Part shown: positions 52,250 through 60,825 of the stretch, one piece after another
How positions within the stretch are numbered: the stretch's first letter is position 1
How the letters are laid out: each line of letters opens with the position of its first letter
Source of the DNA: Tatumella sp. JGM91
GTDB taxonomy: Bacteria > Pseudomonadota > Gammaproteobacteria > Enterobacterales > Enterobacteriaceae
Direction of reading: 5' to 3'
DNA: 64,000 nucleotides
Assembly (NCBI RefSeq): GCF_018257575.1
Contig: NZ_JAERJP010000015.1
Span: forward strand, 1 to 64,000
The notes under the pieces: generated by a model
Seen by the model: only the letters and a program-made list of their open reading frames with translations
Database searches by the model: none
What the model was told of the DNA's origin: nothing
Translations under genes and position numbers: made by a program

Positions 52250-53149
52250 TCAGGCGATGCTGGTCCGTGGTCTGGCCGGCCGGCGGACAAACATAATCAG
52301 ATTAGCCAGCGTGATAAATAACAACCCGGCGACTGAATGGGGCTGCCAGACAAAACCTTCATAGCGTGCCGAAATGGCGAGGGCGACCAGCGGGAATAAC
52401 AGGGTGCACCAACTGGCCTTTGCCGCCCCAATCCGCGCCAGCAGGGTGAAATACGCCCCGAAGCCAAATACCGAACCGATAATTGCCAGGTAACTGACGG
52501 CGGCCAGCCAGCGATAGTCGAATGCAGGAGCCAGCGAATACCCCGCCACGATACTGACCATCGCCATCAGCAGTGCACCATACAGCATCGCATATCCGGT
52601 TGTTGTCAGCATATCCTGCTGCTGTCGCTGGTGACGGACACTCATCATATTACCCAGAGAAAACCCGAAAGTGCCCAGAGCACAGAGACCGATGCCGGCC
52701 AGTAAATGGGGCGAGTTATGATTTTCCATTAACCGGGGCCAGAACATCACCACCATTCCGCCGAGCCCGAGGAGCAGGGCCGGAAGAAATTGCCGCGGCG
52801 GTTTTTGCCGGAAAAAAAGCCAGCTGTTGAGCGTATTATAAATAACAGCCATAGAGAAAATAACCGACTCAAGGCCACTATTAATCCACCCGGCCGCATA
52901 ATAGAAGCAGATAAAGTTAATACCAAAGGTACAGCATCCCTGTACTGCACAGCAGAAGTGAGTGTTAGCTGATAATTTTTTCAGGCGGCCGGTCAGCGTT
53001 AAGGCCATCAGCAGTACAGTGGCAGCCAGTAGAAACCGCCAGAAAACCGCGACCGGAACCGGAACCGCTGCGCTGTGTTGCTGGACAAAGATTCCTATCC
53101 AGGTGGTCCCCCAAATTATAACGACCGTAAAATAAAGTAATATGTTCAT
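52250..53149 (-). CDS. EamA/DMT-superfamily transporter
   Basis: A 299-residue inner-membrane protein with about ten helices arranged as two EamA repeats. The start WGTTWIGIFVQQHSAAVPVP and the pattern of small-residue-rich helices are typical of drug/metabolite exporters (amino acid, metabolite or toxin efflux). An AAGGAG ribosome site precedes the ATG. It is divergent from an AraC-family regulator across 174 bases, which suggests local control. The substrate is unknown. Confidence 0.87.
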   Translation of the reverse strand: MNILLYFTVVIIWGTTWIGIFVQQHSAAVPVPVAVFWRFLLAATVLLMALTLTGRLKKLSANTHFCCAVQGCCTFGINFICFYYAAGWINSGLESVIFSMAVIYNTLNSWLFFRQKPPRQFLPALLLGLGGMVVMFWPRLMENHNSPHLLAGIGLCALGTFGFSLGNMMSVRHQRQQQDMLTTTGYAMLYGALLMAMVSIVAGYSLAPAFDYRWLAAVSYLAIIGSVFGFGAYFTLLARIGAAKASWCTLLFPLVALAISARYEGFVWQPHSVAGLLFITLANLIMFVRRPARPRTSIA

Positions 53150-53323
53150 CTGTGTTTCTCCTTATTCCGGTCAGTATGCAGGGCAGGGGAGAGTGACAGC
53201 TTTTATTTTTCTGCGGTCAGCTTGCAGATCCCTGCGCTTTTTTTCGCGGATGCAGTAGCAGGACTGGCAGCGTATCCGGCCGCAGATTACACTGGCGGCA
53301 TTAGCGGGGAGCAAGGAGATAAA

Positions 53324-54190
53324 ATGTCGTATCAGACCTTTGATATTCTGCATCGGCATAAAGCGATGCTGCGTGAATCAGTGACACTGGACAGCGGCAT
53401 TCAGCTGGCTTCGTGGTTTAATCGTAATGACCGGGTGACTAACCACAGTAACCATCATACTCTCAGCCTGTATATTGCAGATGGCTATGATACCTGGCAC
53501 AAAACCCCTCATGGCTGGCGTAACGGGGGCGGGCCCGATCGTTTCTGTCTGATGCCGGCCAACAGTGAATCATCATGGGATGTCAGGGCGAGATTATCAT
53601 TTGTCCATCTCTACTGTACCGAACAACATTTACTGCAACTGGCCGAAAAAATATGGGACCGTGCGCCATTACAGCTGGCACTGGACGAAAAAGTTTTTGC
53701 GGAAGATCCGCGAATTACCCATCTCTATCGGCACTTTCTGCTGAGCTGTGACTGGCAGCAACCCGCTAATCATCTGATGCTAAGCACCGCCAGCACTCTG
53801 CTGATGACAGGGCTGGTGCAGCAGTACAGCAGGGTTAACTGGCCATTACCGGTAGTCCGCGGAGGGCTTGCACCACAGGTGCTGAAAAGGGTACAGGCAT
53901 TTATCGCGGATAACCTCAGTCAGCCACTGACACTGGCTGATTTGGCGGCAGAAGCCGCGCTCAGTGATTACCACTTTGCGCGCATGTTCCGTCAGACCAC
54001 CGGCCAGTCTCCCCACCAGTATGTGATGCAGCAACGTATGGATAAGGCCCGGCAGTTACTCAGAAAAACACAACTCAGCTTAACTGATATTGCGTACGAC
54101 TGTGGTTTCTCGTCCCTGAGTCACTTCAGTAACCGTTTTCGCGTCTGTTGTGGCGTCAGTCCCTCGGTTTACCGGCAGTCACGGTACTGA
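53324..54190 (+). CDS. AraC-family transcriptional regulator
   Basis: A 288-residue regulator. The N-terminal ~170 residues form a cupin-like sensing domain (SYQTFDILHRHKAMLRES, HKTPHGWRNGG). The C-terminal double helix-turn-helix is LTLADLAAEAALSDYHFARM and SLTDIAYDCGFSSLSHFSNRF, ending GVSPSVYR. A strong AAGGAG site places the start at 53324; an upstream 34-residue extension is spurious. It probably controls the divergent EamA exporter. Confidence 0.88.
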   Translation: MSYQTFDILHRHKAMLRESVTLDSGIQLASWFNRNDRVTNHSNHHTLSLYIADGYDTWHKTPHGWRNGGGPDRFCLMPANSESSWDVRARLSFVHLYCTEQHLLQLAEKIWDRAPLQLALDEKVFAEDPRITHLYRHFLLSCDWQQPANHLMLSTASTLLMTGLVQQYSRVNWPLPVVRGGLAPQVLKRVQAFIADNLSQPLTLADLAAEAALSDYHFARMFRQTTGQSPHQYVMQQRMDKARQLLRKTQLSLTDIAYDCGFSSLSHFSNRFRVCCGVSPSVYRQSRY

Positions 54191-54199
54191 CGGCTATTA

Positions 54200-54457
54200 T
54201 CACTGTTGCTGATCATTTTCGCCGAGGAAAAAATACCACAGGGGAATCGACAGTAATCCGGTAAACACGGTGGTGTAAATCAGGATCATAAAGAACTGTG
54301 TTACACAGAGACTTGCCGGCCATTGACTGAAGGGGAGGTGATATTCTTCGATGGCACCGCCAATGATCGCTCTGATCATAATGGCTGATACGATACAGGC
54401 AACCACCACGACGCCACAGATAAAATGGCGGTTTTTTTTATTTTTAAGCATGATCAC
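54200..54457 (-). CDS. Small two-helix membrane protein, unknown
   Basis: An 85-residue protein with two hydrophobic segments (about 13-33 and 48-74) separated by a short loop (EEYHLPFSQWPASL), preceded by a basic N-terminus (KNKKNRH), so both ends are predicted cytoplasmic. No family was recognised with confidence; DUF2798-type small membrane proteins have a similar size and layout. The start is GTG at 54457 or ATG at 54451 after an AAGG site. It is convergent with the AraC gene. Confidence 0.6.
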   Translation of the reverse strand: MIMLKNKKNRHFICGVVVVACIVSAIMIRAIIGGAIEEYHLPFSQWPASLCVTQFFMILIYTTVFTGLLSIPLWYFFLGENDQQQ

Positions 54458-54712
54458 TGTACCTTATCCGGATATTATTGACGGCTGTGTATATTATTAC
54501 TCACCGTTATTAATAATATATTGCTGGTCTGTTATCACAACGGGGGCATAGTGTAACCCGGTAAGCAGGGAAAACCGACACTGCGGATATATTTCCAGGC
54601 TATTAATGCTTTAATGTTATATATAACCCATCGTTAATACTTAATATATATAAAAGCAGCAGGTAATATATTAATAATATTTCACCTGCCCAGTTAACGG
54701 CAGACCGGGGGA

Positions 54713-55216
54713 TTATTTTTTCAGCTGTTTGTGTAGCCGGGTCAGTAGCCGTTGTTTTTTCAATGGCGACAGATAGCTGGCGGGCGAACGTCCCTGAAGA
54801 TGGTCAAGGGTATGTTGCAGAAATACTGCCAGATATCCCTGTGCATCCAGCTGTTTCGGGTGCCCTTCAGGGTCGCGGTAGTTGACACTGATGGCAACCG
54901 GGCGCCGTGTTTCTATGGTCTCTCCGGGCAGTGAAGGACATTGCTCTTTAAAAGCTGCTGTTTCTGCCGACAGGGCAGTAATGACCGGGTTAATTAAGAC
55001 ATAGTTCTGGCGGCGCGCCTGTTCATCGGTGATATCAATAACGACTATTTGTCTGGCTATCCCCAGCTGGATTGCCGCCAGAGCGGATTGCTGGTGGGTG
55101 TGCATGGCCTCGCGGATACTGGCAATATCCTGTGCCAGCTGAGCATCAAAGTGACTGACCGGCTGACAGACTTGCTGCATTTCCGGCTGGATAATCGAAT
55201 AAATCAGGTTGTTCAT
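54713..55216 (-). CDS. Peptide deformylase homologue lacking the catalytic glutamate
   Basis: A 167-residue protein of the polypeptide deformylase fold (E. coli Def is 169). True Def removes the N-formyl group from nascent proteins using Fe2+ held by one Cys and two His. Motif 1 (GxGLAAxQ) reads SALAAIQ (Q50 kept), motif 2 (EGCLS) reads EQCPS (C93 kept) and motif 3 (HEMDH) reads HTLDH, so H135 and H139 are kept but the essential Glu is Thr136. The fold and metal ligands look intact, so this is either inactive or changed in chemistry. The start was put at MNNLIYS with GAGGA upstream; a GTG seven codons earlier is possible. Confidence 0.85.
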   Translation of the reverse strand: MNNLIYSIIQPEMQQVCQPVSHFDAQLAQDIASIREAMHTHQQSALAAIQLGIARQIVVIDITDEQARRQNYVLINPVITALSAETAAFKEQCPSLPGETIETRRPVAISVNYRDPEGHPKQLDAQGYLAVFLQHTLDHLQGRSPASYLSPLKKQRLLTRLHKQLKK

Positions 55217-56551
55217 CTGCTGTCCGTTCCTCTTCACTGGAGGCGGATAGCATAGCCCGGAGCCTGTAGCGGGAAAAGCCAGTATCGCCGGCTGATTATC
55301 ACATCCGCCTTATCCCGGTGAGGCTAAACGGCTGCATAAACTGAAACCGTTGTATATCCTGATGACAGGGGCGGGGGATCAGTCGTGCCTCGCTGCGGCA
55401 GCATGAGACGGGCTACAGTGGCAACCTTTACGGGTGTTCAAAAACTGCCACAGTGCGCAACAAGCATTAAAAGAGAGGGCTGATCAGCATACTCTCTGTT
55501 ATAGCCTGTCAGTCGATTAGCTAAATAGCCGTGGCTGCGCCTGTTCTGCTCAGGTGCCGGGAGATAGTGCGGGGCGGCTGTGGTGCGATACGCGACAACA
55601 GCATGCTGAGTAGTGATGGTCGGCGGTACACCTTTTATGCAATTATCCGCTACTTTTCTCAGGCTCACGGAGAATAAATTCTTATTCTCAATAGCTAAAT
55701 GTTACGGAAAAGTTATATTAGTTATTAAATGTAGTGATAATTATTTTTTGTGTTTACCTTATGGTATTAATAATGATGTTTTTTTCCCGCGGGTTATCTG
55801 TTTTTATATTACCTGTAAGTTATTATACATCGCTGGTATTAATGCTGTTGTGCGACTTCTGAATATTAGCCACAGAAAAACGGCATTAATTGCCGGGATG
55901 GACATTAAGATAAACTTATGATTTAAAACATTAAAATATCATCAGTGTTATCGATGTAAGATGCGGGAAGATAATTTTTAATCCGCGGGCAATTAAGGAA
56001 TAATTTTCTTTTGGTTACAATTGATTCACTCAGCCATGAATATTATCTTTGTTGTGAATGAATATAATACACCCCGCAACAAAATATCAGTTTCCCTACA
56101 TTTTTCTTGACAGGATCCGGGGCTAGAGGAATATACTGGGCTTCATTCGGACTACACAGAACCAGTTATTGTGCTCTTTTGACAATATATGCGTCTCTAA
56201 AATCTGGGTACATCTCTATATAAGCAAATTCAGATTCAACAGTAATTTGCTTGTCGCCGGGTACTGCATAGCGCTTATCCAATAAGTTTCGTCGGCAAAG
56301 GCTTCTTTGTGAGCGTTGTTGTACCCTCATGTTGGCAATGGTATGGGGGTAGTGACGAATTTTATCCTGTGTATGATTTCTGTACAGGGATATGCGCTAT
56401 AGGAGTACCACGGCGTTAAGAGAAAAAGGATGGTGCGACACCTTGTTTCTACTCTTCCTGTTCTGCTCTTATCATTTTACCTGCCTGATAAGGGAAAGGG
56501 CATATAGGTGTCGCGGGCTAATACGGTCACTTAATACAAAAGAAGATAGCA
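55217..56551. other. Long non-coding region upstream of the cyd operon
   Basis: About 1.3 kb without a convincing gene. The part 55660-56100 is strongly AT-rich and includes an ArcA-like direct repeat TGTTAC-N5-AGTTAT (55700-55716) with a third AGTTAT at 55720. A promoter-like TTGACA (56107-56112) and TATACT (56132-56137) are spaced by 19. The last 150 bases form a potential structured leader for cydA. A 102-codon AT-driven open frame at 55613-55921 has no protein-like character. Confidence 0.55.
56435..56514 (+). other. Nested inverted repeats in the cydA leader
   Basis: An outer 9-bp repeat GCGACACCT (56435-56443) and AGGTGTCGC (56506-56514) encloses an inner CTTATCA (56468-56474) and TGATAAG (56486-56492). 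The structure ends 37 bases before the cydA ATG. It could be a regulatory or stabilising RNA fold in the cyd mRNA leader. No known riboswitch family was recognised. Confidence 0.45.
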
Positions 56552-57994
56552 ATGTTAAGTAATGATCTCACATCGCTGATTACGCGTATTGACTTCGCGT
56601 TTATCTCATCAGTTCATATAATTTATCCGCCACTGACCATCGGTCTGGCCCTGCTTCTGTTCATCGCTGAAGTTATGTGGGTCAGAAAAAATGATGAGAA
56701 GTGGTATCGCATATGTCGTTTTTTTGAAAAGCTGTTCATCATCAACTTCGGTGCCGGTGTGGCTACCGGGGTTACCATGGAAATGGCTTTTGGTATCCTT
56801 TATGGCCGATTCTCCCAGGCCGCCGGACCGTTCTTTGGTCAGGTGCTGGGGTATGAAACCATCACCGCCTTTATGTATGAGGCCGGTTTTATCGGTCTGA
56901 TGATTTTTGGCTGGGGCAAAATCAGTCGCAGGATGCACCTGTTTGCCACCTTCAACGTGGCCCTGTCTTCCACCTTATCGGCCATGTGGATTCTGGTCGC
57001 GAACTCGTGGATGCAAACCCCGACCGGTATCGAACTGAAGAATGGTATCTTCGTTGTCACCGACTGGGTTGCTGCACTGCTCAACCCGAATGTCAGCTCG
57101 GCTTTCCCGCACATGCTGCTGGCAAGTTTTGAGTTATCTCTGACCTTCGTTGTCGCGGTCTGTGCGTTTTACGTACTTAAACGCCGCCATATCGACATTT
57201 TCCTGAAGCCTCTGAAATATTCCCTGGTCGCGCTGGCGGTTGTCTCTGCTGCGCAGATCTATATGGGTGATGTGCTGGGTGAAAATGTGCTCGAGCATAA
57301 ACCAGCCGCGCTGGCTGCGATGGAAGGGCAGTATGATGCCTACAATGCCGAAGGCCAGGTCAACAATGCCTGGAACATTATCGGCTGGCCGAACAAAGAA
57401 GGTACCGGTCTGGCGTGGTCTGTTTCTATTCCGCACGGTCTGAGCCTGATCGAAACCAAAACCTGGAATGGCCCGGTACGCGGACTGAACAGCTTCCCTA
57501 AAGATGAACAGCCACCGGTCGCATTACCGTTTTATACCTTCCGTGTCATGGCTGCAGCGGGTGGTGCTATTCTGCTGGTCAGCTTGTGGGGCCTGTGGCT
57601 GATGTCCCGTCGTCGTATGACTGCGGAAAAAGCGTCAGGCAACAAATGGTTCCTGATGATTGCCGTTGCGATGGTGGTACTGCCTTATCTGGCGATTATC
57701 GCCGGCTGGTGGACACGTGAAATTGGTCGTCAGCCGTGGATTGTTTACGGACTGATGCGTACTGAAGATGGTATGAGTGCAATGACGACTGGCCTGGCAA
57801 TTTTCTGGCTGGTCGGTTTTGCAATCTTCGAATCAGCGGTTGTTGCCGGTACGATTTGGTTCCTCGCGAAAGTTGTTCGCCAGGGCCCTGATTTAACCAG
57901 CAAAATCCCGGGTGAAGGTCATGAGCACCTTGGTCACATTGATCTGCCGGAAGGCGAGCATGCTGATCATCCCGAATACATAAGACCGGTCTGA
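56552..57994 (+). CDS. cydA: Cytochrome bd-type quinol oxidase subunit I, short-Q-loop (CIO) type
   Basis: A 480-residue inner-membrane heme protein, about 40 shorter than E. coli CydA (522). Heme ligands are H22 (b595), H187 (b558) and M333 (b558), and E390 in REIGRQPW matches the conserved E445 region. The periplasmic Q-loop has KPAALAAMEG but lacks the long C-terminal insertion of E. coli CydA. This fits the cyanide-insensitive oxidase CioA of Pseudomonas and acetic acid bacteria. It oxidises ubiquinol and reduces oxygen to water without pumping protons. First gene of cydA-B-D-C. Confidence 0.93.
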   Translation: MLSNDLTSLITRIDFAFISSVHIIYPPLTIGLALLLFIAEVMWVRKNDEKWYRICRFFEKLFIINFGAGVATGVTMEMAFGILYGRFSQAAGPFFGQVLGYETITAFMYEAGFIGLMIFGWGKISRRMHLFATFNVALSSTLSAMWILVANSWMQTPTGIELKNGIFVVTDWVAALLNPNVSSAFPHMLLASFELSLTFVVAVCAFYVLKRRHIDIFLKPLKYSLVALAVVSAAQIYMGDVLGENVLEHKPAALAAMEGQYDAYNAEGQVNNAWNIIGWPNKEGTGLAWSVSIPHGLSLIETKTWNGPVRGLNSFPKDEQPPVALPFYTFRVMAAAGGAILLVSLWGLWLMSRRRMTAEKASGNKWFLMIAVAMVVLPYLAIIAGWWTREIGRQPWIVYGLMRTEDGMSAMTTGLAIFWLVGFAIFESAVVAGTIWFLAKVVRQGPDLTSKIPGEGHEHLGHIDLPEGEHADHPEYIRPV

Positions 57995-58010
57995 TACGGA
58001 GAACACACTC

Positions 58011-59057
58011 ATGGATATGCTTACACATACTCAGCAATTTCTGACAGTTGCCTGGTGGCTGGCGTTCGGTGTCAGCGTGCTGTTATACATTGCGCTTGAC
58101 GGCGCAGATCTCGGGGCGGGTATCTTCTCGCTGTTTGTAAAAGATCATGACGAACGCGGCGCGATTATGGCGGCGATGGCTGGTACCTGGGATGCTAATG
58201 AAACCTGGCTGATCGTAGCCGGTGGTATTATGTTCGGTACCTTCCCGTTTGTTTACGGTTCAGCATTCAGCTACCTGATGGTGCCAATGGCACTGGTATT
58301 ATGGGGCATTATGTCCCGTGCTGTGGCACTGGAATTCCGTCATCTGGCGTCGCCGTTCTGGCAGCGTTTCTCTGATGGCGTATTCGGTATTGCCAGTCTG
58401 ACCGTGACTTTCTTTGGTGGTATGAGTGTCGGTGCCATCCTGAAAGGCTTTGCGCTGGATAATCCGGCAGTGGGTGTTCCGCATTATGCGGGCGGTGCCT
58501 TTAACTTCATCTCGGCGTTCTCTATCTGGACAGGTGTGGCTTCCTGTATTGCCATGACCTTATCCGGGGTGTTGTTTGTACGGGCCCGTTTTGAAAAAAC
58601 CGAACCGCTGCGTCAGATTGCTGCCCGCTGGACTGCCGGTATCTTCTGGCTAGCGATTATCGCCGTTGTTGTCACCTGGATCTGGAGTGCAGTGGACTTC
58701 GACTGGGCACGTGCGAAATGGTTTGGTCCGCATTTCTGGATCTGGGGACTGTTCGGTCTGATTGCACTGTTCTGTATTGAGAAAGTGCGCCGTGACACCC
58801 TGAAAGATAAAGATCTGGCGGCTATCCTGTGGTTTAACGGTGCTGCGCTGATCCTTGGTTTTGGTATGCTGCTGACCATGTTCCCGTGGATTGTGCCGAA
58901 TACCTGGACTGTCTGGGCAGGTGCCAGCCCGCAGGTGTCCCTGATTACCTTCACCCTGACCATGGGTGGGTTTGTACCGGTAATGCTGATGTATAACTGG
59001 TATCAGATTTGGGTATTCCGCGGCCGTATCTCTAAACTGGTTGGCTACGGACACTAA
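58011..59057 (+). CDS. cydB: Cytochrome bd-type quinol oxidase subunit II (CIO type)
   Basis: A 348-residue inner-membrane protein (379 in E. coli CydB), with eight to nine helices. Signatures include YIALDGADLGAGIFSLFVKD and GTWDANETWLIVAGGIMFGTF. It partners with subunit I and stabilises the heme arrangement. It follows cydA after 16 bases with a GGAG site, and cydD begins seven bases after its stop. No cydX small-subunit gene lies between, unlike E. coli cydABX. Confidence 0.94.
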   Translation: MDMLTHTQQFLTVAWWLAFGVSVLLYIALDGADLGAGIFSLFVKDHDERGAIMAAMAGTWDANETWLIVAGGIMFGTFPFVYGSAFSYLMVPMALVLWGIMSRAVALEFRHLASPFWQRFSDGVFGIASLTVTFFGGMSVGAILKGFALDNPAVGVPHYAGGAFNFISAFSIWTGVASCIAMTLSGVLFVRARFEKTEPLRQIAARWTAGIFWLAIIAVVVTWIWSAVDFDWARAKWFGPHFWIWGLFGLIALFCIEKVRRDTLKDKDLAAILWFNGAALILGFGMLLTMFPWIVPNTWTVWAGASPQVSLITFTLTMGGFVPVMLMYNWYQIWVFRGRISKLVGYGH

Positions 59058-59064
59058 ACCCATT

Positions 59065-60825
59065 ATGTCGTCTCGCCCACCTATTAGTGGAGCGGCCGCT
59101 CGCCTGGCGGAACGCTGGCTTTCAAGCCAGCGTCGCCAGGCTGGTGCGCTCTTTTCCCTGTCGGTCACCATGGCAACACTCAGTGCTGTGATGATGATTG
59201 TCCAGTGCTGGTTGCTGGCATGGCTGATCAGCGGGGTTGTTATTGGCGGCAAAGGATTGTCCGGCCTGTTTCCGGCGATCTGGCTGCTGCCGGTCGTCAT
59301 GATCCTGCGTGCAGGTCTGGATATGCTGCGTCAGGGCTTTGCTTTCGAAAGCGCTGCCCGTATCCGTCAGACATTGCGTGCAACCTTACTTGAACGTATC
59401 TCAGCACTCGGTCCCTCCTGGAGTCAGCAGCAACGTACCGGCAGCCTCGCCAGTACGCTGGGGGAAGGTGTTGAAGCTATCGAAACCTATTTTTCCGCTT
59501 TCCTGCCGCAAAAAATCATTATCGGTATCGTTCCGCTGGCAATCCTGGTGGCATTATTCCCTGCCGACTGGATTTCCGGACTGATTATGCTGGTGACCGC
59601 GCCCTTAGTGCCGCTGTTTATGATTATTGTCGGGAAAGGCGCGGAAAAAGTCAGCCTCAGACAATGGCGTAAGCTCAGCCTGATGAGTGCCCACTTTTTT
59701 GATGTAATTGCCGGCCTGACTACCCTTCGGCAGACCAACGCAGCCCGTCGTCAGGCGGCAATTATTGAAGCAATCTCGGAAAATTATCGTCAGACGACGA
59801 TGAAAGTACTGCGTATTGCCTTTCTTTCTTCTCTGGTTCTGGAATTTTTTGCCACCATCAGTACCGCTATGGTGGCTGTCTATGTCGGTTTCCGTCTCTA
59901 TTATGGTGAGCTGGCATTCCTGCCAGGGCTGTTTGCCTTATTACTGGCACCTGAATTCTTCCGGCCGCTGCGTGACCTGGGGGCCCATTATCATGCCCGT
60001 ATGGATGCGATTGGTGCCACCGAGGGTCTGCTGGATATTCTGAATACGCAGCCTGCGGAACAGCCTGCCGCGAAAGCATTGCCAGCCAATGCGCCGCAGG
60101 AAATTCGTGTTGAAGGTCTGGGTTATCAGCACCAGCAAGGTGCCGGTATTGAAGATATCTCTTTCACCCTGCGTCGCGGAGAGACACTGGCGATTGTCGG
60201 GGCGAGTGGTGCCGGTAAAACCACCCTTGCCAGGTTACTGTTACGCTTTATCAGTCCGGCGACCGGCCAGATCCTGATTGACGGGCATAATCTGTCGGAT
60301 CTGAGTCTGCAGGACTGGCAAAAACAGATCGGCTGGCTCCCCCAGCGGCCGACATTATTTGCCGGTTCTGTTGCTGACAATATTTGTCTGGCACACCCGC
60401 AGGCCAGTGAAAGTCAGTTGTTCGCTGCCGCGCAGCTGGCACAGGCAGACACCTTTATCAACGGCTTGGCCGAAGGTTATGCCACTCAGGTGGGTGACGG
60501 CGGACAAGGGCTATCCGGAGGCCAGATCCAGCGGGTCGCGATGGCGCGTGCGGTACTGACGAAACCACCGTTACTGATCCTTGATGAACCGACAGCGTCG
60601 CTGGACAGCCACACGGCGCAACAGATGATGGCGTCACTGGTTGACAGCTTACCGGACTCAGCACGGCTGGTGATCACCCATGATACTTCCGTTGCGACGC
60701 TGGCAGACTATGTGCTGGTCATGGAACAGGGCAGGGTGATTGAATCAGGTAAACCTGCAGAGCTGTTACAGGCTGGCGGTGTTCTTGCCGGGCTGGAACG
60801 TTTGCAGAAAGGAGCGACAGAATGA
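59065..60825 (+). CDS. cydD: CydD subunit of the thiol/heme-linked ABC exporter CydDC
   Basis: A 586-residue ABC exporter half (588 in E. coli). The membrane domain has six helices (about 25-320; LAPEFFRPLRDLGAHYHARM is typical), followed by Walker A GASGAGKTT, signature LSGGQIQR and Walker B LLILDEPTASLD. With CydC it exports cysteine and glutathione to the periplasm and is needed for bd oxidase assembly. The ATG at 59065 was preferred over a TTG inside cydB. It overlaps cydC by four bases. In E. coli cydDC is unlinked to cydAB; here they form one operon. Confidence 0.92.
   Translation: MSSRPPISGAAARLAERWLSSQRRQAGALFSLSVTMATLSAVMMIVQCWLLAWLISGVVIGGKGLSGLFPAIWLLPVVMILRAGLDMLRQGFAFESAARIRQTLRATLLERISALGPSWSQQQRTGSLASTLGEGVEAIETYFSAFLPQKIIIGIVPLAILVALFPADWISGLIMLVTAPLVPLFMIIVGKGAEKVSLRQWRKLSLMSAHFFDVIAGLTTLRQTNAARRQAAIIEAISENYRQTTMKVLRIAFLSSLVLEFFATISTAMVAVYVGFRLYYGELAFLPGLFALLLAPEFFRPLRDLGAHYHARMDAIGATEGLLDILNTQPAEQPAAKALPANAPQEIRVEGLGYQHQQGAGIEDISFTLRRGETLAIVGASGAGKTTLARLLLRFISPATGQILIDGHNLSDLSLQDWQKQIGWLPQRPTLFAGSVADNICLAHPQASESQLFAAAQLAQADTFINGLAEGYATQVGDGGQGLSGGQIQRVAMARAVLTKPPLLILDEPTASLDSHTAQQMMASLVDSLPDSARLVITHDTSVATLADYVLVMEQGRVIESGKPAELLQAGGVLAGLERLQKGATE

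Noticed and set aside
55613-55921. 102-residue open frame in AT-rich DNA
   Set aside because: No ribosome site, no family resemblance and composition typical of chance frames in AT-rich sequence.
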